Assembly (NCBI GenBank): GCA_030152105.1
Contig: JASLIH010000506.1
Span: forward strand, 1-26,588
DNA from: Actinomycetes bacterium
Lineage (GTDB): Bacteria; Actinomycetota; CALGFH01
Direction: 5' to 3'
Length of the DNA stretch: 26,588 bases
A model generated the notes under the pieces. The model ran no database searches and was not told where the DNA came from. It saw only the letters and a program-made list of their open reading frames with translations. Shown here piece after piece: positions 17,580 through 26,588 of this stretch (positions are counted from its first letter, which is position 1; the number at the start of each line of letters is the position of its first letter). A program made the position numbers and the translations under genes.

Positions 17580-18491
17580 CTACCCGTAGCGTTCGCGGAG
17601 GTCGGCGACCAGGCGGGCGGTGACGGGGGCGTCGGTCCCGGCGCGGTCGGCGGCGCGCAGGATGGTCCCGCCGATGGCGTCCAGCTCGATCGGGCGGCCG
17701 GCGGCGGCGTCCTTCTGCATGGAGGAGCGCATCGGGTCGGGGACCCGCTCCAGCAGGGCCACGGTCGCCGCCTCGTCCAGCTCGACTCCGTCGGCCCTGG
17801 CGGCCAGGACGATCTCGTGGGCCACGGCGGCCAGCTCGTCCCAGTGGCCGGCCCGGGCCTCCCCGATGGGGGTGGCCGTCCAGGTCGTGAGCAGGGCGAT
17901 CGGGGCCAGCACGGCCAGCTTGGACCAGAGGGTGGTGGCCTCGTCGTCGCGGACGGTCACGTCCAGCCCGGTCTCGGCCAGCCGGTCGGCCAGCTCCTCG
18001 ACCCGCCGCCGGGGCGCCTTGCCGGCGGCCAGCTCCACCACCGCGAACGGCGAGGCGTGCTCGATCACGCCGGGGGCGACCCGGGTCGACTCGACCCGGA
18101 TCGTGCCGGCCACCACCTGGTCGGGCGGGTAGCGGCCGCGCAGCCAGGCCACGTGGTCGATGCCGTTGAGGAACGGCACCACGAGGCCGTGGCCGAGCGT
18201 CCCGGCCGGGACGGCCTCGACCGCCGCCTCCAGCTGGGCCGCCTTGACGGTGACGAAGAGCACGTCCACCGGGTGGTCGAGCCGGGTGGCGGCCTCGACC
18301 GCCACCCGGACGTCGCCCAGGGCCGGGCTGCGCAGCTCCAGGCCGCCGGCGGCCAGGCGGGCGGCGGTGGCCGGCGGGGCCAGGCAGGTGACCTGGTCGC
18401 CCCGCCGGGCCAGGAGGGTGGCGAGCAGCCCCCCGACCCCGCCCGGCCCGAGCACCGCCACCCGGGCCGGCGGCAGGGGCACCCGATTCAC
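17580..18491 (-). CDS. 2-dehydropantoate 2-reductase family protein (PanE/ApbA)
   Basis: A 303-residue NADPH-dependent reductase of the ketopantoate reductase family. The dinucleotide motif VAVLGPGGVGGLLATLLARRG is at about 11-31. LFVTVKAAQLEAAV and PFLNGIDH follow. The catalytic lysine is probably Lys191 in LWSKLAVLAPIALL, and SSMQKDAAAGRPIELDAIGG (Ser257, Glu269) is the substrate-binding signature. The usual role is pantoate synthesis for coenzyme A, but many family members reduce other 2-keto acids. It follows a flavoprotein and a SnoaL-like gene, a context pointing toward catabolism. The start is taken as GTG at 18491, inside the first copy of a 41-bp direct repeat; GTG at 18482 is an alternative. 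Confidence 0.85.
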   Translation of the reverse strand: MNRVPLPPARVAVLGPGGVGGLLATLLARRGDQVTCLAPPATAARLAAGGLELRSPALGDVRVAVEAATRLDHPVDVLFVTVKAAQLEAAVEAVPAGTLGHGLVVPFLNGIDHVAWLRGRYPPDQVVAGTIRVESTRVAPGVIEHASPFAVVELAAGKAPRRRVEELADRLAETGLDVTVRDDEATTLWSKLAVLAPIALLTTWTATPIGEARAGHWDELAAVAHEIVLAARADGVELDEAATVALLERVPDPMRSSMQKDAAAGRPIELDAIGGTILRAADRAGTDAPVTARLVADLRERYG

Positions 18492-18563
18492 CGGGGCACC
18501 CCCTGGGGTTCCCCGGACCCCTCCCGATTCACCGGGGCACCCCCTGGGGTTCCCCGGACCCCT
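18482..18563. repeat. Exact 41-bp tandem duplication over the panE-like start
   Basis: Two identical 41-bp units occupy 18482-18522 and 18523-18563. Each contains GTGAATCGGG on the minus strand, so the PanE-like start region is duplicated; translation from the outer GTG (18532) meets a TGA after 14 codons. Each unit can also fold on itself (CCGGGG...CCCCGG around CCCC/GGGG). Confidence 0.95.
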
Positions 18564-18566
18564 CCG

Positions 18567-19010
18567 TCACGATCCGGCGAGCCAGGGGTAGCGGCCGGTG
18601 TCCTGGCCGGCGTAGTCGGGGTCGAGGTAGATGAAGCAGCGCTGGATCTTCCCGTCGCGGATCTCGAACACGTCGCACCAGCGGCCGGCCCCGTGCTCGG
18701 GGTCGCCGGCCCGCCAGGGGCCGTCCTGGTGCTCGCCGTGGCTGGTCCCCTCCACGGCCAGCATGTCGCCGCCGGTGAACACCCAGTTGAACTCGTCGTA
18801 GTGGTGCTCGATGGCCTTGAGGGTGCCGCCGACGTCGCCGAACATCTGGCCGATCTGCTCTCGGCCCTTGGCCACCCCCCACTTGGGGAAGTAGACCTGG
18901 GCGTCGTCGGCGAACAGGTCGAGGATGCTGCCCCCGTCCTCGGTCACCCCCGCCCGGTCGAACGCCTTCAGGTACTGCACGACCAGCGCCTTGCGGTCGT
19001 CGTCGGTCAT
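18567..19010 (-). CDS. SnoaL-like nuclear-transport-factor-2 fold protein
   Basis: A 147-residue protein of the SnoaL-like group: DRKALVVQYLKAFDRAGVTEDGGSILDLFADDAQVYFPKWGVAKGREQIGQMFGDVGG, then IEHHYDEFNWVFTGGDMLAVEGTSHGEH and RWCDVFEIRDGKIQRCFIYLDPDYAG. The ...F.kwg.a.G...i...f....g pattern and the final YLDPDYAGQD are typical of family members near aromatic or steroid breakdown genes. An SD (AAAGGAG) precedes the ATG at 19010 by 7 nt. It starts 26 bp after the flavoprotein stop and is probably co-transcribed with it. The substrate is unknown. Confidence 0.82.
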   Translation of the reverse strand: MTDDDRKALVVQYLKAFDRAGVTEDGGSILDLFADDAQVYFPKWGVAKGREQIGQMFGDVGGTLKAIEHHYDEFNWVFTGGDMLAVEGTSHGEHQDGPWRAGDPEHGAGRWCDVFEIRDGKIQRCFIYLDPDYAGQDTGRYPWLAGS

Positions 19011-19036
19011 GACGGGCTCCTTTCCGATGTGGCGGG

Positions 19037-20722
19037 CTAGCTGACGGGTTGCGGCTCGGCGACCCGCTCGGCGTGGGCGGCCCGGGCCGCCCGGTGGGCC
19101 AGGGCCAGGATCGGGCCGAGGGTGGCCCCGCCCGCCCAGTAGGCCCGGCCCGAGGCCGAGGCGACGCAGTTGCCGACCCCGTACAGGCCGGGGATCGGGT
19201 GATCCTGGTCGTCGAGGACCTGGCCGTCGGGGGTGGCCTTGGGCCCGCCCTTGGTGTCGAGGGTCCCGCCGGTGACCAGGGCGGCGTAGTAGGGGCCGGT
19301 CGCCGACAGCGGCCACATGGTCGGGTTGGCCCGGCCCGGCTCCTCCTTGACGCCGCCGTTGAACAGCTGCTCCACGGCCCGCTCGCCCCGGCCGAAGTCG
19401 GTGTCCCTGCCGGTGGCGGCCAGCTCGTTGAAGCGGGCGATGCTCGCCTCGAGGCTGACCGTGAAGTCGCCGGCCAGGCGCAGCCCGCCGGTGACGTCGG
19501 CGTAGCGGCCGAGGCGCTCGTCGATGGCCGCGGCCAGCTGGGCGAGGTCGGCGCCCCGGATCACGTGGGCGTCGTCGGTGCCGGGAGGGACGATCAGCCG
19601 GCCGTACTCGTCGCTGGCCGAGTGGTCCTGGCTGCGCTGGTCCCAGATGGCCATCAGGACCAGGTTGGGGTACTCGGCCGCGGCCGGGTCCCAGCGGAAG
19701 AACGTCTGGGCGAGCTCGTTGTAGGCCAGCTTCTCGTTGACCACCCGCCGGCCCCGCTTGTCGACCCAGAGCATCGAGTCGCCGGCCACCGAGAACATCC
19801 CCGACATGGCCGGGTCGCGGGCCACCGCCTTCTCCAGCGAGACCGGGCACATCCAGGCGTAGTTCATGTTGCGCAGCTGGGCGCCGAGGGCACCGGCGAT
19901 GTAGACGAAGTCGCCCTCGTTGGTGGCGGCCGCGCAGCCGCCGTACACGGGCACGCTGAGGAAGTTCTGGCGCAGCTCCGGGTCGTGGGTGAAGCCGCCG
20001 GTGGCGAACACGACCGCCTTGGCCGCGCCGACCCGGACAGTGGCGCCGTCGGCGGTGGTCGCCTCGACCCCCATCACCCGGCCGCCCTGGTCGCGGACGA
20101 CCCGCTGCACCCGGTGCCCGGTCCTGACCTCGACCCCGTCCCTCTCGGCGGCCGCGCTCAGGGTCCTGACGGCCACCGCGCCCCCGTCCGACATGGTCTC
20201 GCTGGCCGCCTCGGGCAGCAGCACCCGCCCGGTCGGGGCCTTGTCCTCGGGTAGCTCGGCCCAGTAGTCGGGTACGGCCGCGCAGTGCCGGTAGGGGAGG
20301 GCGCCGCGCTCGGCCAGCAGTTCGGTCGCGGCCGAGGCGCCGTCGTAGATGGCCTCGCACATCGCGTACTCCCACTCGGTGAGGCCGAAGCGGGGCGCGT
20401 CCGGGTGGTAGCGCTGCGGCCTGGCCAGGCGGGCCATGTAGCGCAGGCAGTCGTCCCTGGGGTCCTCCAGCCCGAGCTCGCGCATCGGCCGGTTGTTGGG
20501 CACCCAGTACCAGAAGGCGGCCTTGGCGGCGGTCCCGCCGAGCCGCGGCGCCTTCTCCAGGACCAGCACGCGGTTGCCCAGCCAGCGGGCGAACAGCGCC
20601 GTGGGCAGCCCGGCGCCACCTCCGCCGACGACCACGATGTCGTAGGTCGCGTCGAAGCCGGTGGGGCCGCTGGCGGGTCGCGCGGACTCGCGCGGGGCGG
20701 TGGACGGGGACGCTGGCGGCAT
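19037..20722 (-). CDS. FAD-binding dehydrogenase (KstD / fumarate reductase flavoprotein family)
   Basis: A 561-residue flavoprotein. The FAD motif DIVVVGGGGAGLPTALFARWLGNRVLVLEK is at about 28-57. GGTAAKAAFWYWVPNN follows, and AKAVVFATGGFTHDPELR lies mid-protein. Near the C-terminus are ATGPYYAALVTGGTLDTKGG (Tyr478, Tyr479) and GLYGVGNCVASASGRAYWAGGATLGPILALA, which match 3-ketosteroid dehydrogenases and their relatives more closely than succinate dehydrogenase. It probably dehydrogenates a cyclic ketone or a steroid-like substrate, but the substrate is not shown. The ATG at 20722 is chosen over a start 10 codons earlier because AGGAGGGAG lies correctly before it. It heads a minus-strand cluster with SnoaL-like and PanE-like genes. 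Confidence 0.85.
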   Translation of the reverse strand: MPPASPSTAPRESARPASGPTGFDATYDIVVVGGGGAGLPTALFARWLGNRVLVLEKAPRLGGTAAKAAFWYWVPNNRPMRELGLEDPRDDCLRYMARLARPQRYHPDAPRFGLTEWEYAMCEAIYDGASAATELLAERGALPYRHCAAVPDYWAELPEDKAPTGRVLLPEAASETMSDGGAVAVRTLSAAAERDGVEVRTGHRVQRVVRDQGGRVMGVEATTADGATVRVGAAKAVVFATGGFTHDPELRQNFLSVPVYGGCAAATNEGDFVYIAGALGAQLRNMNYAWMCPVSLEKAVARDPAMSGMFSVAGDSMLWVDKRGRRVVNEKLAYNELAQTFFRWDPAAAEYPNLVLMAIWDQRSQDHSASDEYGRLIVPPGTDDAHVIRGADLAQLAAAIDERLGRYADVTGGLRLAGDFTVSLEASIARFNELAATGRDTDFGRGERAVEQLFNGGVKEEPGRANPTMWPLSATGPYYAALVTGGTLDTKGGPKATPDGQVLDDQDHPIPGLYGVGNCVASASGRAYWAGGATLGPILALAHRAARAAHAERVAEPQPVS

Positions 20723-20727
20723 CGCCG

Positions 20728-20769
20728 ATCTCCCTCCTGCCGGAGATAGCACGGTTCGAGCAGTATCTC
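20728..20769 (-). promoter_or_regulatory. Alternative inverted repeats upstream of the FAD dehydrogenase
   Basis: On the minus strand the order is GAGATA (20769-20764), 15 nt, TATCTCC (20748-20742), 8 nt containing GGAG, then GGAGAT (20733-20728), then 5 nt and the ATG. The middle segment can pair with either flank; pairing with the second would trap the SD. A -10-like GATACT (20767-20762) overlaps the first arm, so the outer pair could instead be an operator. Confidence 0.4.
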
Positions 20770-20795
20770 GCGCGGTGGGGCTGGCCGGGTAGGGG

Positions 20796-22406
20796 TCAGG
20801 CGGCGCGGCGGATGCTGAGCGCGGTCAGCAGCTCGGGCTGGTGGCCGGTGAGCCAGGCGGTCCCGAGGCCGAGCCCGACCCGCCACAGGAACCAGCCGTA
20901 GACGACGGCCAGCGGGCAGACCAGGACCAGCGCCGGCGTCCACAGGACCTGGCCGACCACCACCAGGGCGAGCAGCGGCAGCAGGAGCATGCCCTGGGCG
21001 GCGAAGGCGAGCATCTGCACGATCCCGACCAGGCAGCCCTGTCCGGTCCCCTGGACCGCCCACAGGTTGCTGGCGTCCTCGGGCAGCGGGTAGGCGAAGC
21101 GCACCGAGACCACGTCGGCCACGCCCAGCGACAGGGCCAGCACCCCCAGGCTGAGGCAGAGCGCCACCGGCACGTACAGCCAGCCGCCGGTGACCACGGC
21201 CAGGACCAAGGCCAGGACGGTCGTGGTCACCATGCCGGTCACCATCGAGGCCAGGTTCCGGCCGGCCAGGTCGCCCCGCGGGTCGGCCCCGGCGACCACG
21301 TGGGTCCAGTAGGCGGCGCCGTCGAACCCGAACTGGTTGAGGCTGTTCTGGCTGGCCAGGAAGGCCATGGTCAGCGACCCGAGGACCACCCAGGGCTGGT
21401 GCAGCCCATCGGTGGCGGCCACGAACACGACCAGGGCCAGCCCCAGCAGGCAGCTGACCACCCAGGCGACCCGCAGCCGCGGGTGCCTGGCCAGGTACCG
21501 AAGCTCCTTGGCGGCGACCGCGCCCCGCTGGTCGGCCGGGAGCAGCCGCCGCAGCGGGCGCGGGAACAGCCCGGGCGACTGCCGGGACCGCTGCCTGGCC
21601 GCCGGCTCGGCGGTGGTCAGCACCCGGTCCAGGCTGCGCCACCACCACCAGCCGAGCAGGGCCACGGCCAGGGCGGCCCCGGCCAGCTCGACCACGGCGG
21701 GCAGCAGCCGCCCGGCACCGGCGTCGACCAGCGCCCGGGCGGCCAGGCCGGTGGGCAGCCAGCCGAGCACCCTGGCCAGCGGCCGCAGCGCCTCCAGGTC
21801 GGCCCGCTCCAGTCGCTCGGCCAGCCGGGCCCCGACCTGGAGGGCCAGGTTGAGGCCGAGCGCGGTCACCGCGATGAGCACGATGACCAGGTCGCGGGCC
21901 TTGCGCGAGCGGAGCTGGCGCGACAGGGCGGTCAGCAGGGCCCGCGACCCGACGATGCAGAGGGCGAACTGCACCAGCACCGCCGCCACCACCAGCACCA
22001 CCCCGGGGCCGAGGGTGCCGAACCCGACCACGGCCCCGCCGAGGGCGACCAGGGTGCACAGCGGGGCCACCCCGACGCAGGCGGCCAGCGACAGCCCGGT
22101 GACCAGCTCCCGGGGCCGCAGCGGCAGCAGGGCCAGCCGGGACGGGTCCAGGCTGGCGTCGCCGGCGAAGCTGAGCAGTGGGAACAGCCCCCAGCCGAGA
22201 AACAGCAACAGGAACACGATCTCGACCAGCAGCAGCCCGGCCCCGGGCTCGGCCCGCGGGACCAGGGCCAGTAGCAGGAACCCGCCGAAGGCCAGGGGCA
22301 GCCCGGCCAGGGCCCCGAGGGCCAGCGCGACCTGCTGCGGCCAGTTGCTGCGGCGCAGCCCGTTGCGGAGCAGGGCCAGCTTCAGGCCGACCAGGTGCCC
22401 AGCCAA
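20796..22406 (-). CDS. ABC-2 type transporter permease
   Basis: A 536-residue integral membrane protein with roughly a dozen hydrophobic segments, for example VALALGALAGLPLAFGGFLLLALV near the N-terminus, VVLVVAAVLVQFALCIVG, LVIVLIAVTALGLNLAL, VAWVVSCLLGLALVVFVAA and a C-terminal LLPLLALVVVGQVLWTPALVLVCPLAVVYGW. A hydrophilic cytoplasmic region (TTAEPAARQRSRQSPGLFPRPLRRLLPADQRGAVAAKELRYLARHPRLR) divides two halves, typical of large ABC-2 exporters. The start is TTG at 22406 after GAGGAG, overlapping the end of the ATPase gene by 25 bp, so the two are translationally coupled. The substrate is unknown. Confidence 0.85.
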   Translation of the reverse strand: MAGHLVGLKLALLRNGLRRSNWPQQVALALGALAGLPLAFGGFLLLALVPRAEPGAGLLLVEIVFLLLFLGWGLFPLLSFAGDASLDPSRLALLPLRPRELVTGLSLAACVGVAPLCTLVALGGAVVGFGTLGPGVVLVVAAVLVQFALCIVGSRALLTALSRQLRSRKARDLVIVLIAVTALGLNLALQVGARLAERLERADLEALRPLARVLGWLPTGLAARALVDAGAGRLLPAVVELAGAALAVALLGWWWWRSLDRVLTTAEPAARQRSRQSPGLFPRPLRRLLPADQRGAVAAKELRYLARHPRLRVAWVVSCLLGLALVVFVAATDGLHQPWVVLGSLTMAFLASQNSLNQFGFDGAAYWTHVVAGADPRGDLAGRNLASMVTGMVTTTVLALVLAVVTGGWLYVPVALCLSLGVLALSLGVADVVSVRFAYPLPEDASNLWAVQGTGQGCLVGIVQMLAFAAQGMLLLPLLALVVVGQVLWTPALVLVCPLAVVYGWFLWRVGLGLGTAWLTGHQPELLTALSIRRAA

Positions 22407-23188
22407 CCCAGCTCCTCGTCACCGGCGTGGCTCGCCCCGACCAGCTCGACGAAGGCGTCCTCCAGGCTCCGGCCGGCCCGGACCTGGTCGGTCGGGCCCT
22501 CGGCGATCAGGCGGCCCAGGTGCATGATCCCGACCCGGTCGCACAGCCGCTGGACCAGCTCCATGACGTGGCTGGAGAAGATCACGGTCGCCCCGCCGGC
22601 CGTGTAGCGCTCCAGCAGCCCGCGGATGGTCCGGGCCGACACCGGGTCGATGGCCTCGAACGGCTCGTCGAGGAACAGCACCCGGGGCGCGTGCAGGAGG
22701 GCCGCGGCCAGGGCGATCTTCTTGCGCATCCCGTGCGAGTAGTCGACCACCAGGGTCCCGGCGGCATCGGCCAGCCCCAGCACCTCCAGCAGCTCGGAGG
22801 CCCGCGCCTCCACCACCGCCGCCGGCATCCCCCGCAGCAGCCCGTTGTAGGTGAGCAGCTCGGCCCCGGACAGCCGGTCGAACAATCTGAGATCTTCGGG
22901 CAGCACCCCGATCCGCCGCTTGGCCGCGACCGGGTCGCGCCACACCTCGACCCCGTCGATCAGCACCAGCCCGGCATCGGGCCGCAACAGCCCGGTCACC
23001 ATCCCCAGGGTGGTCGTCTTGCCGGCCCCGTTCGGCCCGACCAGTCCGAAGAAGCACCCGTGCGGGATGTCGAGATCGATCCCGCCCACCGCCACCTTGG
23101 CCCCGAACGACTTGCGCAGCCCCCGCACCGACAACGCGGCCGGCGAGCGTGCAACCGTCGGGCTCGAAGCCGGTTCCCCTGCGCTCAC
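22382..23188 (-). CDS. ABC transporter ATP-binding protein
   Basis: A 268-residue ATPase of the ABC-2 exporter type. Walker A is GPNGAGKTTT (about 51-60), then IGVLPEDLRLFDRLSGAELL, the signature region DYSHGMRKKIALAAALLHAPRV, Walker B VLFLDEPFEAIDP, and the switch histidine in ATVIFSSHVMELVQRLCDRVGIM. The signature YSHGM in place of LSGGQ is usual for this subgroup. The GTG start at 23188 lies 7 nt after a TAGGCT box, with no SD, and appears leaderless. It powers the permease encoded by the overlapping next gene. It is divergent from pcrA, and the two promoters share less than 40 bp. Confidence 0.92.
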   Translation of the reverse strand: MSAGEPASSPTVARSPAALSVRGLRKSFGAKVAVGGIDLDIPHGCFFGLVGPNGAGKTTTLGMVTGLLRPDAGLVLIDGVEVWRDPVAAKRRIGVLPEDLRLFDRLSGAELLTYNGLLRGMPAAVVEARASELLEVLGLADAAGTLVVDYSHGMRKKIALAAALLHAPRVLFLDEPFEAIDPVSARTIRGLLERYTAGGATVIFSSHVMELVQRLCDRVGIMHLGRLIAEGPTDQVRAGRSLEDAFVELVGASHAGDEELGWLGTWSA

Positions 23189-23195
23189 ACGGCCA

Positions 23196-23221
23196 AGCCT
23201 ATCCCGTCCCGCTCGTATACT
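23196..23221. promoter_or_regulatory. Back-to-back -10 boxes for leaderless ABC ATPase and pcrA
   Basis: On the minus strand TAGGCT (23201-23196) ends 7 nt before the ABC ATPase GTG. On the plus strand TATACT (23216-23221) ends 6 nt before the pcrA GTG. Only 39 bp separate the two start codons and neither gene has an SD, so both are probably leaderless. Confidence 0.6.
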
Positions 23222-23227
23222 GCCGGC

Positions 23228-25534
<2,307 letters not shown>

Positions 25535-25542
25535 GGGGCTCC

Positions 25543-26511
25543 ATGCTGTCCACGCCGTTCACCGAGCTGCTTGGGGCCAGGGTGCCGCTCCAGCAGGCCC
25601 CGATGGGCGGGGTCACCACCCCCGAGCTGGTCGCGGCCGTGGCCGGGGCGGGCGCGGTCGGCATGGTCCCGGCCCAGATGCTCCCGGCCGACGCCCTGGC
25701 CCGGCTGCTGGACGACCTGGCCGGCCGGACCGACGGCGTGGTCGGGGTGACCTTCCTGCTGCCGTTCGGGGCCGACCCGGCGTGTGTCGAGGTGGCGGCG
25801 GCGGGGGCGCGGCTGGTCGACTTCTACTACGGCGACCCCGACCCGGCGCTGGTCGCGCGGGTCCACGGCGGCGGCGCCCTCGCCTCCTGGCAGGCCGGGT
25901 CGGTCGCCGAGGCCAGGGCGGCCGCCGACGCCGGCTGCGACCTGGTCTGTGTCCAGGGCATGGAGGGCGGCGGGCGGATCCGGGGCCGGGTCGCGCTCCT
26001 GCCGCTGCTGGCCGAGGTCCTGGACGTGGTCGAGGTCCCGGTGGTCGCCGCCGGCGGGATCGCCACCGCCCGCGGGGTCGCGGCCTGCCTGGCCGCCGGC
26101 GCCTCGGCGGCCCGGGTCGGCACCCGGTTCCTGGCCACCGAGGAGTCCGGCGGCCACCCGGCCTACGTCGCCGCCCTGCTGGCCGCGGGGGCCGAGGACG
26201 CCGTGCTCACCGACGCCTTCTCGGTCATGTGGCCGCCAGGCCCCGAGCCCCACCGCACCCTCCGCTCGGCCCTCGAGGCGGCCGAGGCGTTCGGTGGCGA
26301 GGTCGTCGGCGAGACCCGCATGGGCGCCACCACCCTGGCGGTCCCCCGCTTCGGCGTGCCCTGCCCCAACCGCGAGACCACCGGCGAGATCGCCGCCATG
26401 GTCCACTACGCTGGCCAGGGCGTCGGCGCCACCCGCCAGGTCGTTCCCGCCGCCCAGGTCGTCGACGAGCTCGCCACCGGCGCCGAGCACCTCCTCCGCC
26501 GCTGGGGCTAG
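25543..26511 (+). CDS. Nitronate monooxygenase / 2-nitropropane dioxygenase family protein with altered active site
   Basis: A 322-residue FMN-dependent TIM-barrel protein. LGARVPLQQAPMGGVTTPELVAAVAGAGAVGMV (10-42) is the N-terminal FMN-binding signature, and VPVVAAGGIATARGVAACLAAGASAARVGTRFLATEES (166-202) the phosphate-binding part. The family motif usually reads QG-x-EAGGH-x-x-G, with the His as catalytic base; here it is CVQGMEGGGRIRG, so Arg145 stands in place of that His and Ala is Gly. It may have lost nitronate oxidation or have a different substrate, such as enoyl or keto compounds. The ATG at 25543 lies 8 bp after the pcrA stop with a weak GGGGG upstream, so it is probably co-transcribed with pcrA. 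Confidence 0.82.
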   Translation: MLSTPFTELLGARVPLQQAPMGGVTTPELVAAVAGAGAVGMVPAQMLPADALARLLDDLAGRTDGVVGVTFLLPFGADPACVEVAAAGARLVDFYYGDPDPALVARVHGGGALASWQAGSVAEARAAADAGCDLVCVQGMEGGGRIRGRVALLPLLAEVLDVVEVPVVAAGGIATARGVAACLAAGASAARVGTRFLATEESGGHPAYVAALLAAGAEDAVLTDAFSVMWPPGPEPHRTLRSALEAAEAFGGEVVGETRMGATTLAVPRFGVPCPNRETTGEIAAMVHYAGQGVGATRQVVPAAQVVDELATGAEHLLRRWG

Positions 26512-26527
26512 CCGCCGGCCCGGCGGC
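26511..26527 (+). terminator. Possible hairpin terminator after the nitronate-monooxygenase-like gene
   Basis: GCCGCCG (26511-26517) pairs with CGGCGGC (26521-26527) across a 3-nt loop, starting at the last base of the stop codon. There is no T tract. Confidence 0.5.
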
Positions 26528-26554
26528 GTCGGGGTGCTCTGGCACCATCGGGGG

Positions 26555-26588
26555 ATGCGCCTTCGGATCTACCTTGACGTGCTTCGCA
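26555..26588 (+). CDS. Start of an unidentified gene, cut by the window edge
   Basis: An ATG at 26555 opens a frame reading MRLRIYLDVLR to the end of the window. GGGG lies just upstream, and a CACCAT segment ends 6 nt before the ATG, the same spacing seen at the leaderless genes in this window. Eleven residues are too few to name a family, and even the reality of the gene is uncertain. Confidence 0.35.
   Translation, partial: MRLRIYLDVLR

Overview
This window is chromosomal DNA of very high G+C content, almost certainly from an actinomycetote. The supporting signs are the gene order, a DUF5319-type protein, GuaB3, C/G-ending codons throughout, TAnnnT-type -10 boxes placed only 5-8 nt before several start codons (leaderless genes), GTG/TTG starts and a TCGAAC-N4-GTTCGA LexA-type box. 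The order rimI-tsaD-groES-groEL ... DUF5319-guaB3 ... guaA matches the block I recall from Mycobacterium and Streptomyces, with different genes interspersed. The exact lineage cannot be read from this window; a non-model or early-branching actinomycetote is my guess.

Layout. 1-2.4 kb: the end of rimI, then tsaD (tRNA t6A synthesis), a convergent SnoaL-like gene and a divergent TetR-family regulator. 2.4-4.5 kb: groES-groEL behind a textbook promoter plus CIRCE operator. 4.6-5.7 kb: a leaderless SnoaL-like gene converging on a stand-alone MerB-like (organomercurial lyase family) gene. 5.7-8.8 kb: a TPP riboswitch followed by thiO-thiS-thiG-thiE, the thiazole and thiamine-phosphate steps of thiamine synthesis. 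8.8-9.3 kb: a repeat-rich gap, a small unknown gene and a long palindrome holding a perfect LexA-type box. 9.3-10.5 kb: a D-Ala-D-Ala carboxypeptidase. 10.6-13.7 kb: a tightly coupled operon making UDP-glucuronate then UDP-xylose (ugd, UXS), plus a HAD-IB phosphatase with a C-terminal membrane segment. 13.7-17.5 kb: DUF5319, guaB3 with a possible leaderless leader peptide, a small Cys/His protein behind an attenuator-like leader, and leaderless guaA. 17.6-20.7 kb (minus strand): a KstD/fumarate-reductase-type flavoprotein, a SnoaL-like protein and a PanE-type ketopantoate reductase whose start lies in a 41-bp tandem duplication. 20.8-23.2 kb (minus): an ABC-2 type ATPase and permease. 23.2-26.5 kb: the PcrA/UvrD helicase, then a nitronate-monooxygenase-family protein whose usual catalytic histidine is an arginine.

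Most genes are ordinary housekeeping genes. The points most worth following are regulatory: the attenuator-like leader before the small Cys/His protein, the LexA-type palindrome before an unknown small gene, the uORF and hairpins before guaB3, the alternative hairpins at the flavoprotein start, the in-frame tandem repeat in thiO, and convergent gene pairs whose stop codons overlap in a shared CTAG or CTAA.
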